Part shown: positions 33,801 through 45,800 of the stretch, piece after piece
Layout: the number at the start of each line of letters is the position of its first letter
How positions within the stretch are numbered: the first letter of the stretch is position 1
Source of the DNA: Colius striatus
Taxonomy: Eukaryota; Chordata; Aves; Coliiformes; Coliidae
Assembly: GCF_028858725.1 (NCBI RefSeq)
Contig: NC_084773.1
Location: forward strand, 7,678,350-7,742,349
DNA: 64,000 bases
Reading direction: 5' to 3'
Position numbers and translations under genes: made by a program
Notes under the pieces: generated by a model
The model's input: the letters and a program-made list of their open reading frames with translations, nothing else
What the model was told of the DNA's origin: nothing
Database searches by the model: none

Positions 33801-36800
33801 AGATGTGATGTGGGGGTTTGACTGGCACGGCAGCCATTACCCTTGTGTGTGCTTAAAGCAGAGAATTCCTGGCAAGGTCTGTTGAGCTAGAAATCTTATC
33901 TGATCAACTCTTGCTGCTGAAGTGGAGATGTAACTCCAAACAGGTGTGGATAGTTTGTCTCCTTGGGAAAGCTGATGCTTAGCTTTTAACAGTGAAAATT
34001 CAGGGCTTTCAGTGGCTGTTTTCACCCGCCAAAGTATTTTCTGGAATAGTAAGTTGTTCTGCCTTTGGGTTTCTGCAGCTCTCTGGTACTGAACCTGTGA
34101 TTTGAGCTGCCTTGCATGCCTGTGACCCTTAGGTTGTACCTAAGTGACCTCTTAGGAACCTTGGCTTGGTCCTGCTGCACAAGGAAACATTTTGTTCATC
34201 CTTTCCTATTGCTAACTGCCAGACAGAAGAAACACAACTTGCCTTTCACTTTTTCAACCTAGTTCTGTTTCTAGTTTAGAGGAACATTTCCTGGGAATGT
34301 GTCTGCCTTTGAGCCCAACTGGACACAAATTCACATGTGGTTCAGTGAAAACAACTAGAGCAGGCCACACACCAGAGAGCCCTTTTCTCCTCTGCCAAGC
34401 CCCTTCTGCAGGGGCTGGACCTACTGTGTAAGAGCGATTAAGACAGAAGGGAGGTTATGACTGTGTTCCGCAGACAAGAGGAGGATCTGTCACTTTAGAT
34501 ACTTTATTTTGGAGGAGCAGAAGCAAGTGCTCAGACTCTCCAAACAGATTCCTGAGTTTAGCTCGTCCTGCCTGAAAAAAAATGGGTTGCAACCTTGGGA
34601 ACATATATTTTTGATCCCAGCCTTGCTGCTTCTTTAGGTGTGTAGCATCTCACTGCCAACAAATAGGGGAAGACTTCACTCTTCCCCCTCACACCTGCAC
34701 TCAGCTGCCTGATGTCCTGTCTCATTACACAGTGGCATGCTGAGGGCTGATTTAAAGAACAGCCTGTGCCATTTCCCTGTCTGCAAGTGCTGTCTGGTGT
34801 TGAGTGCAGTGTAGCCTTTGTTTCTGATGTTGAATTTCTCTTTAAGGAAAGAAAAAAAAGACTGATGGCAGCAAATCCAGCTCTACAGATCGTTCCCAAG
34901 CAGATGACAGTTCTGAGGGAAACCAGCCTGATACCGAGCTCTCTGAGATGGAGAAGGTAGGTGCAAGGACAGACCAGGGAAGATGACATAGAAGCATAAA
35001 CAAAAACTTCAAGAGAGAGGTTGGTCATTTCAAAAGTTAATCACAGTCAAGTGGTGCAATTCTGCTTTCTGCCACCTGCCTCCCATCTGAATGTTGAAAG
35101 TGGTCTGCTGCAGAGACCAGCCACTCTGCAGCAGGCAGTGTGCTTCAGGGCAAGTGTGCAGGATTGACAGTAATGCTACTCTCTGGTTAAGACTATGGAA
35201 GGTTTCTGTTTTAAGCCAGTGTCCCATATCTCAAATTACTGCAATAACCTGCCATTCCTAGGCTAGGCTCAGAAATCGTGAGGTGGATCTGGAAAAGACA
35301 AGCCCTGGTAAGGAAAAATTTACAGATTATCAACCAGAGGCAACAGAGCATCCCATAGTTACCATCCTGGTGTTTATCAAAGATAAAATCGTTTGCTTTC
35401 ATCTCTTATGGTGCAAGTCCAGAATGGGTTTCACAATGGCCACTGATTCACAGAAAGGAGATAGCAAAGATTAGTTCAGTTTCCAAAGTTATTTGTTTCC
35501 TTAGAAATGCTTTAGTCACTTGCATGGCCCAAAATGACAGTGCTTCTGATTCCAGGTGCTTGTTTCTACCAACTGTTGTGAATTCATCTTAGGCTTTTGT
35601 TCAACCTGGCACAAAATATGGAAATCTATGTGAAAAAAAATGCTTTCTTTGAGCTTGTAGTCTTGCAAGTTGCAGCCTTCACTCTGGCATTTACTTTTCA
35701 GGCTGCTGCTGAGAGAGAGGTGGGAAATCCTCTGGTGCCGCTGCAGAGCTACCGCCCGTACTTCCGAGAGTTAGACCTGGAAGTGTTCACTGTGCTCCAC
35801 TGCGGGCTGCTGACCAAGTCTGTGCTGGACACAGAGATGCACACAGAGGTGACTGCAACAGTGCAAAACCATACTGATAAGACTTTATGTAACTGCCACT
35901 CTCAGAGACCTTGACCCTTTCTGTTTCATGAAAATGGGCGGAAGATTGATTTTAAGATATGTTGGTCCAGGGCTGTGAGCTAGGTACCAGGAGAGAATTT
36001 GTCCCCAAAGAAAGAAAAGTACTTCAAGTCTCTGAGATCCAGAGAACTTCTCTGAGAGCAGCAGATGTGTCATGTAGCAATATTAAAAACAAAGTAATAT
36101 AAACATTGCATGAAAGGCAAAAATGTACAGTACAACATGTATGGACCTAATGGAAAGGAAGGGGCTTTAATATTGAACACTGTGGAGCTATAAGATGTTA
36201 AATACACTAAGAGGTGGTTTGCCTATTAAAGCCTGTGTTGCAAAAACACAAGTGTCTCAAGGCATCAGCAGATTGAATAACTCTTTACAAATGTGGGGCT
36301 GGTGATGTGGATGTGCTCTCAGTGGGCAGGGCTCTGTGTCATCTAAGACCTTGCATAAAACTCCGTTACTATGGATGTGGAAGGCAGAACTGCTTTATTT
36401 TGTTACCCTCTTTGTAGATGGGCTCAGTCCATCTGGAGTCTAATTTCGTTAGGCTGCAGTAAGATCTGTTAAATGTGAAAAGGCTTTGGCAGGCTGGAGT
36501 ACAACCCAGCCTCCTCCAAGGAGAGCTGTGTCTGTGCATGCGGGTCACAGCCCAACTGGAAGACTGTTTCACAAGTCTCTTGGGCTATGTGGCATTATTT
36601 CAAATTGCTTCTTGCCCATTACTCAGATGGTGAATTTTGTAACAATTTGGGCTTAAAGCTTTTTTAATCCCTGGGAGCTTACAGATGTCAATGTGTATGA
36701 ATCAGTTCTTTCTCAGTAATGAAGTGCTACTGACACTGCCTCAGCTGTGTTCAGAGCACCAGGTTTGCTTGACACTTTGAATAATCAGAACCAATGCACC

Positions 36801-39800
36801 ACACTTGCAGTGGGGGAGGCATCAAACCCTAGCATCTACCAAATAGGTCCCTGGTCTTAACTGGAAATGGGGGGAGTGAACTTGAGCTTGAAGGCACTAC
36901 AGTTATGTCTGAGTCCTGGGATTGACTATTCTTGTAATTATAGGCTCGTGAAATTGTGCAGCTGGGCCCTGCTGAACTTTGCTTCCTTCTGGATGACCTG
37001 TGCTGGAAGCTGGAACATGTGCTGACCCTCAGCTCCACAAAGAGAGTGCCCTTTCTAAAGGCAAGTACAGCAGCAGCCAAGGTGCCTAGACCTGAGGCAG
37101 AGCACATGTGTGGCCTCCAGGCCCTTCCTGAGATGTTTTTCACCATTACTTTCACCTAACAGTTAAACGGAAGTCTGATGCCCAACTGTGTGTCAGAGCA
37201 GCACTTGCTCTTTCAAGAGGCTTCTGTGCCAGTTCCCTTCATGAAATGTTTGCAGCATCTGGTTCTCTGCATGTATATAACTGAGGGAAAGCCTCAGAAC
37301 TCAAGTGACCCTTTTCCTCTTCCTCCCTGGGGAGACTGACAGCAGCTCAGGTTAGGCAGGCCACACAGCTACTGCATCCAACAGGAGCTGACAGATCTGT
37401 TTCTACTTTTTCTGCAGTTTTTAAAACACCCCAAGTACAGTGACTCCTGGCCTTCAGGAATAAGATGTGACTTACTGCATTAAACTATGAGAAATTCCCT
37501 ATAACCTGATGGAGTCCATCAGATTCAGTGTCTTTCTCCTCGTCTTCCCATTTGCAGGGATTGCTTTCTCTTAGTGTTTAAGTAAAATGTTGGACTCCAT
37601 GATCTTAAATGTCTCTTCTAACTGAAATGATTCTATGGTTCTACAGAAGAGTTCTATGTCATCTCAGTTGTATTCTTTTAATAAATGTCATACACTTGTC
37701 TGAGTTGATGCTGGTTGTTCAGCAGAAGTCAGCTCCCTTACTCTGTGACCCTTCCTGACAGACTGTATGACATCAGGAATTGCACTGCTCAGAAGCAGTA
37801 TAAGAGAGGTAGCACTTGATATGAAGTTATTCTCAAGGAAGGCTGATGACTTTACTCTTTTGGGTTTGCTGCAGGAAAGAGGCTACAAGGATATTGGCTT
37901 TTCTCACCTATGTCAGAGATCCCCCAAGGAAGTTGCTACGTGTGTAGTAAAGCTACTAAAGCCACTGTGTAATCACATGGAGAACATGCACAACTACTTC
38001 CAGGTCAGTGCGCAGCAGTTTTGACTCAAAGACCTGTCAGGTCTCATCAACTCTAAAGTGACTTTTAGTTGTGTTTTTGGGAGAAAGAGAGCTGGTTTGC
38101 TTTCTTCAGTTTTATTTAAACATGGAATTTATGGGAATGCATTCTTGTGCCGTTATCTTTCCATGGAGTAGTGTTTAGTGGATTATTTGTTCTGTACTGA
38201 AGGCAATTATACAAAACCGGGATGTGGAAGATGAATCAGAAGTGAACATCCAGGAGCACCAGCTGATGTCTGCTTGTTACCAACAGCTGTTACTGACTTT
38301 TCGCTCTCTATTTGCTTGGTGAGTTTAAACAAAAAGTATATAGTTACCTGAATGAGCAAAGTACATTTATTGCTACCTCCTCTTGTTCCTGTAGGTCAGG
38401 CAGCCATACATTGCGGTGAGCTTTCCAGCCACTGCAGTCCAACAACCAGATTACAACTCCTGTACATGTATTTTTGTCAAGCCCTTTTATGGGGAAGATT
38501 GTTAATTAACTTGTGTGATAAAGGTGTGCTGAGCATTACCATTATCAAGACCACGTATTCAGTCTATAGATTGACATTGTGGATGCATTTGAGCATTCCC
38601 AGAATGCAAATCCTCACTGAGTGAGTTCACAGACACTGGTAGCTCGAAGAATTAATGAAGCTCTCTGCATTTTTCCTCCCTGTTATGCTTCTGCCTGTTG
38701 CTCAAGAGGTGACCAACCACCGTCACTACACATCCCATTGTTTTCAGGTCTGCAAAGCATTGTTTTAGTATATATGGACCTCTACTTCTGTGAAATGGCC
38801 TGTCCCCACCAATCCAGGTCTGCAGTCTAACTGAGAAGTTAATATTGTGTGTGTGTGTAAGGCTTTCCATTTCCATTCAGTTCTGGGATTTTATAACTTC
38901 CATATTGCAGGGCTCTTCTTGCATATCCAGTTTCTTCATTTTTCATAATGCAGAAATACACCCTGATATACTTTTGCATCTGATGCTTCTTTTCCTTCTA
39001 ATCTGATGATGAACTGGATTTTTTTTCCCCCTCAGGAATGGTTTTTCTCAGCATGAAAATAATGACTTGCTAAGGTTGGCTCTCCAGGTGCTTGCAGACA
39101 GGCTGAAGCCAGGAGAGACTGAGTTTCTTCTTCTTGAGGAGCTGATAAGGTAGAAATCAGTATTTCCCAAGCTCTGAAGGGGATGAATTTCAAGCAGTTT
39201 TGTGGGCATTATGGGTAAATGTGTCTAAGAGCACTCGTAGAGACCACTCCAGCTTCAAACAGAGCTTTTTGTTTAATTGAATGGCAGTGCAGTCAAACCT
39301 AATGAAAAGGAGCTACTGCATTATAAAAGATGCTTTAGGCTATGGATCTCATTGGTTTGTGTGCTGTTTGAGACAAGATAAGTGGGATTCACAGGAGGAA
39401 TTGGCATGTTATAGATAGTTAAAATGCTGACAAGAACACTAGGAAAAAGCAGAATATATATATATGTTGCTAGACTTCAAGTGACTGAGGCTTGTGAGAA
39501 TATTCTGTGACTGAGTTTTTATCAGTGCACTGTCAGAGACAAAACAGTGGGCTGGGAGACCTTGGATATGAAGTGGTCTAGTACTTTTATTTCTGTGTTT
39601 CTGGGAGATTACCTTATCTACACTGTTTTTACCTTTTTCCTTTCCTGTCACCCCCAGTGAGAGTTTTCAGTACCTACTGAATTTCCAGCAGAGTATTCCC
39701 AGCTTCCACTGTGCATTCATCTTCACTCAGCTCCTGATTGCCATTGCTGAGAAACCCCTGGCTGGCTGGAAGAAAGAGAAAATGGGTAATGTGGAAAGAA

Positions 39801-42800
39801 CCTCTAAATTCAGATTAGTTTTCATGCTGTTCTTTGCCTGTAAATCTTGTGTTCTATCTCTGGAGTGCATCTTTGGAGGGAGAGATTTCCCTTTGGTATC
39901 CTAGTGATCTCTCTGGGTGAACAGTCCTAGCTGTTCATAAAAGAAACAGCAGTACATAGATTGGAACCTTTCTGGTACTTGTTTTGCTGTGCCTCAGTCA
40001 CACACAGGAAGGCACACTCCAGTTCTCTTAACTAGTTTTTTTTAACAGATTGGAGCCTCAAGTCTGCTGCTTAATTTTGGTACCAGTTTGATCACTGATT
40101 TAGTGATGTGACCATAGATTTAAGCTGATGTAGCTTCCTAGAATAAGTACAGATGTCTGTGACAGCTCGTTTGCAAAAAGTATGGAAATGAACTAGAACT
40201 CCATCTCTAGAAATGGATGTCCTAAGTGTTGCATATTGCCTAATGAAAAACAAGTTGACACACTGTAGGAGCTACCAAGCAAATAAGGCTTAACATAAGT
40301 TTGTCAGGGAGAAATAGCCAAAGATGGATCTTGGCTCTGATGTGAACAGGTATTCCTGGTTGTGCATATATTTTGCTGTCATGATATGTGTCCTTGTGGC
40401 CTTACTGCTTTTTAAGGGAAATGCAAGTTCAGGCACACTGAAGGGTGGTCATAGTGTGGTCTTTCAAAAAGCCATTTAGACACGTTGCTTTTATATGGAA
40501 GAAGGAAATTGTCTTGGATTCTTCCTTCAGTAAGTTATCCCTTATCTTTTACAGCTTCAGTAGCAAAGCAGTTCCTCTGCCAGTCATGGGTGAAGCCCAG
40601 TGGAGACCGAGAGAAGGGCAGCCAGTTCAACAGTGCACTGCATACTGTGCTCTGGTAAGGCTCAAGCATTCAGAGACACTCTTTTTCTAATCATTGCTAT
40701 TTCTGCAGGGGAATGACCCCTCTCAGTCATAACCCTCATACTTAACATCGTTTGGCCTCAGCACCATTTCTACAACATTGAGAGACACTGTCAAGAAGAA
40801 TTCTGTTAGCCATTGGCCACAGAAGCACGTTTGGCCCTTGTGTTTGCTGTATTGTAGCTTGTCAGTGTACATCAACACACCTGTACGTGTATGTGTGCAT
40901 ATACACACAGGAGAGTGAACTGGGGCAGGCTGCTTGGGCCCATGTTGGGCACAACCCTCTGAGCCTTGGCTGTTCAGTCCTCCCCATTGTCTGCTCATAC
41001 AGCCCATACTTAACAGCTGCTCCATCAGGATCTTACAGGAAACTGTTTGAAAATCTTACAAGTCAAAGTAGACAATATCCACTACTCTTCTTGATCTTCA
41101 AGACAGTATTTCATCCAAGGTTACCGGGCTGGACAGGCATGGCTCTGGCCACCATGTCCAGAAAATTTTAGGCCACATGTTACAAGCACAGCAGTATTCA
41201 AGAATTTGCTGTGTTATTCTGCATATTTACTGACAAGCTGGTTTTGGATTTAGTGTCTATCTGGAGCACACAGATAACATCTTGAAAGCTATAGAAGAAA
41301 TCTCCAGTGTCGGTGTTACTGAACTGATCAACTCTGCCAAAGATGGATGTTCTTCTACTTATCCTACACTAAGCAGGTAATTATATCAGTAGAGATTTTG
41401 TATTTCAGGAGATGCACAATGGCAATTTCTGCTTTTTAATAGTTAATTTTCTTATTTTGTGGTTGGTTATGATTTCATGTTAGCACTGCCACAAACTATT
41501 CTGGGCACTTGTAAACATTCCTTTGGCAGTATGCAGCAGGTTAACACCTGATTAGCTTTATGTCAGGGTGCAATGGCACTGTGCACTAGCACAATGATGA
41601 GTTTACTACTTGTGAGACATTTTAATTGGAGAATGAACAGCTGTCTGTGGTCAGGTATGTTGCCTCTTTCTGTGCTTCTGTGGTGGTATAAAGCACTCTA
41701 AAGTCAGCCTCAGGGGCCTGGGGTGGCTGTAGGCAGGCCTGGGCTGGGATGCAGTTAGCTAAAGCTCCATCTGTCTGGGCAGTGGGGCTGGGCTAGACAT
41801 GCTTGTGAGGCCTAGGGTCAATCTCCTGGAATTTCCTATTGAGAAGGATGCCCATCTGGGTAACCTTCAAGTTCTCCACATTGTTCTGGTGACAAGAAGT
41901 CTAGCTAGAAGCTCAGAGATACGGCTTTTAGTTTTGCTCTCATTTTCTCCACAGGCAGACATTCCCAATTTTCTTCAGAGTAATGATGGCTCAGCTAGAG
42001 AGTTCAGTGAAGAGCATCCCAGCTGGGAAACCATCAGACTCAAGTGAGGTAGGAAAAGAAATGTACTGGACATCTTGAGAGGGAGAATGCATAAGTTAAA
42101 CTCTACAGTACAATAAAGGTGTATAAATTGGAAAGGAATCTACTTCTGAACTTTGCCTAGGAAATGCAAACAGCTTCACTCATCAGCCAAAATGCTACAC
42201 AGGGTAACACAGGAGCAGCTTCCTTTTTTTCCTGATTTAGACTGTGTCAAAAATCCATTCAATCCAGGAGAAGCTATAACCAGAGAACAGGTACTAATCA
42301 GCAGAATACTAAGCTGTGCAGTTGATCTGCACAACTGTGTGAGGACACAAAAGGGTTTTGCAACCAGCAGTTGTTCTGAGAGCAATGAACTGTGTTAACC
42401 CTTAGCATTTTAAACCATGTGGGCACTGATCAGGCTGGAATCACCACCAATTGGTTTTACTGTGATACATCTGGCCCTGGTGAAGCTTTATTCTTCCGCC
42501 TTCAACAACAACAATGCTCTGGGTACTGCAAATGCTCAGGGAGCATCCAGCAAGGTGAGAAGGAAATACACCAGCTTGGGCTGTTATCCCCTTGTCTCCT
42601 GTTAGGTACAACTGGAGAAGCTGCTGCGGTGGAACATCGCTGTGCGGAACTTCCACATCCTCATTAACTTGGTCAAGGTGAGGTTCTGCCTGGGTTTCTG
42701 GCTTTACCTTCAGATTCCCAGCAAAGCCTAGTGTACCCAAGTTTGTGAGAACAAGAGAAAATCTTGAATTGTGGCTGACCAGTGGAACAATCTGGAGGTG

Positions 42801-45800
42801 GTAAAGAAAGCCAGTGTGCAAGGGTTTCCATTTAGCTGTCACTTCAGTACTACTTAGTTCTTAGAGCCTGCGCATCATATTAATATAGTTCTCACACAAA
42901 TAACAAGTCTGCACAAAGACAGGATGATGTGAGGAAGGGCAGAAAAAGGACTGAACAAACACCATGATTTCCCAAAGAATCGATGGTTTGTGTCTGACAG
43001 AGTCCACTGCCAGCTGTGGAAGAGACAGGAGAAACCCTTCAGGTAGATGTGGAATAACATCTGACAGAAGGAAACATTCTCCTGATGTATTCAGCTGGAT
43101 ACAGTCTAATGTAATAATTACAGATTCCTGTCTGTAACCTGCATTCAGAGCTTATGTGATAGCCCTCAGCTTCACTTCCTCTTATGGCAACATACAATCT
43201 TCCTTTGAATCCTGCTGACAATTTGTGTCATCCTGTGGTGATGAACTCCAGAGGTCAGCCCCACTGGATGAAATGTTCCCTATTCAACTTGAGAATGGAT
43301 GTTGCCTTAGAACAGGTTTCACACTTGGATGAAGGGTATGTAACACAGGACTGTTTTTAAATGGCTGCTGTGCTTATGTTGTTCCTTCAGACTTGTGGAC
43401 TGATGTAGCTTTTTTCCTCTTGCCTTTGTAGGTATTTGACAGCAGACCTGTGCTTGGCATCTGCCTGAAGGTAAGCAAGAATTCCAAGGTACTGAAGAGA
43501 GCAGTTTAAATACTAGCTCTTTTGAGTCATGGCCTCCAGTAGAGTGGTTACAGAATTCTCTGGAAGAAGCAAACACCGTTTCTTATACCTTTAACTGTCT
43601 TCCACTAACCCTCATCGTATGGCTTGACCAAACTTACTGCCATTGGTGTTACAGACTTCAGACCCTTTCCCCTCTCTCCCTGTGGTACACCAAATGAGAG
43701 ACATCTCAGCAGACATGTCTCCCTTGCAGCCCACAAAAATCATGCATTCCTCTGCAACTCACCCTTTTCTGGCTAGGACTCATATATGTATGGTGATTCT
43801 AACATTTTGTGTTTAGTTCAGCTTTATTCCCACTTTGCTAGTGAACAAAACCCGGGATGTGTGCAATGACAAATCCTTGTCCTCTCTTTACTGATCCTAT
43901 ATACTCCAGTACAGCTTGCATGTGAATATAGTCTTTTACTACATGAGAACAGTCTCTGGGTAGCTTAAAAGAATGTATCATTATCTTATCTGACTTTGTG
44001 ATGGTTCTTTGAATTTAAGTTTGCCTTCTGCTGTGTTTATCATCCATGTGCAGTACGGCCGTCTCTTCGTAGAAGCGTTTCTGAAGCTTGCCATGCCTCT
44101 CCTGGACCACAGCTTTAAAAAGCACAGGGTAAGCCTTTGAGAGACAGAGCTGTCAGGAAGCAGTTGGGAGGCTTGGCTAATGTTTGCTAGAAAGAGATTC
44201 CTGTCTCAGGTCTCATGTTGGCCTGACACTTGTGACATTCATGACAAACATGTCTAATGTCTCCATCTGTGCTCTGCCCTGTTTTCTTGTGCAGACTCAG
44301 TGCTCTCTCAGCCAACAGGTCACTGTTTCCCAGCTTGCCATCACTGTTGTGGTTGGATGGCTTCACTTGTACCAAAGGAAGCTCTTACAACCTCCTCCTT
44401 CAAAAGCTATGACCACAACAGTGTTGCTCACAGAGTAGGAAGCTCACATGAGCAGTCAGGTTGGTGAGGGGTTGCGGTCCAGAGGGATGGTGACACTGTT
44501 GTCTTTGCAATAAGGACAATATGCCTGAGTGCAGATGGACAGGCCAATCTTGGTGCACTATATGATGAGCCAGTACAGTTCATTTATTTCCGTGCTTTGT
44601 TGCAAGGCAATCCAGCTTTACTAGTGAGACTCATTCTTTGGCTCAGTCTTCACAACCTGTCTCTCTAATAGATAACTCCTTTCTATAGCAAATATAAGAC
44701 CTATTCTTGTGGATCTTTGAGGGAATGAGGTTATGAAACATGTATCTAGTCATTGCCACAGGGCAAAAGAAGGTGCAGTGTGATTTGCTCAATAGGATTG
44801 ATATCCAGAGTTCATGCTGGATGCATGTCAAACACCACAGTCTAGCAGTGTTGTTTTATACCTTTCCTCCATTTCAGAAGGCTGTACTTAAGGCAAGGTG
44901 TGACAAAGTTGTCTTGATTTTAATTGTCCCACTTTCACTGATATGTGTTCATTCCAAACTGATTCAAAATCAGTTCTCATTCAAGGTGCTTGGCCTGATG
45001 ACATGTGGTTATACTTTTATTAGCAGTTATTTGACCTAGATGCACCGAGCAAGTCTCCTGTGGCTTCATCCTGTTTGATATTTCCTGCAACGTATCTATC
45101 CCATAACCCTCTGAAAGGATTGCTAGGACTGTTTCATTATTCTTGTTTCCCTTATGGAAAAATCCTTTTGAGAATGATTTGCTGGTCTACTTGTTTATTG
45201 CAGGATGATGTGCAGAGTTTGCTGAAAACCTTGCAACTGAGTACCAGGCAACTTCATCACATGTGTGGCCATTCCAAGGTAAGACAAGTTCTAATTGCAA
45301 CACAAACTCCTGTCCTAAGAATGATTAATTTCCTTTCCACTACCTTTCCAGGGCACAGACAAGTTCCACTTGCAGGCTTCCAGCAGTGTCTAAACTCTGG
45401 GAGGAGTTATAAGCTACCAAGCTAAAACCAAACAAGCCTAAACTCTCAGAGGAGGAGAAATAGCTTTGGTTAAAGGCTCAAAAGTTTAACTACTTGATCT
45501 GGAAGTGGCTGACTTGGTTAGCATACTTTTAGGACAGATGTTCTTGACAACTTCAGTTTTTGGCATCTCTAAGAGGATGTTTCTGAGGACACAAGCTAAG
45601 CCTTAGAGACCTTGCATAAAGTGTAAATGCCAGATTGATCAACAGTCTTGCAAGTCAGAAGTATTGGCAACGGGAGTCAGACAAGGAGAAAACCTGACTC
45701 AAAATCCTCTTGAGGTGTCTTTTTGGCATGATTATGTCGATACTACGGAAGAGGGCAAAGGGAGGGGAAGAAGGTGGTAGCACACAACCAGTCTGCTGGT

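Larger units (their letters stand above)
22413..37060 (+). other. FANCD2: FANCD2 exons 16-30 (residues 427-988)
   Basis: Exons: 22413-22547, 22848-22979, 24998-25105, 26031-26140, 27572-27632, 28370-28495, 29754-29827, 29915-30055, 31151-31251, 31517-31632, 32923-33031, 33672-33770, 34847-34956, 35702-35848, 36944-37060. The exon at 24998 holds the PIP-like motif and the exon at 26031 holds the ubiquitin-acceptor Lys560. The 34847 exon is a Lys/Ser-rich linker ([13 protein letters not shown]). The 36944 exon is followed by GCAAGT, a GC rather than GT donor; all others are GT-AG. Confidence 0.92.

Noticed and set aside
34558-35028. 156-codon minus-strand open frame over a FANCD2 exon
   Set aside because: Antisense of the Lys/Ser-rich FANCD2 exon at 34847; no family motif.
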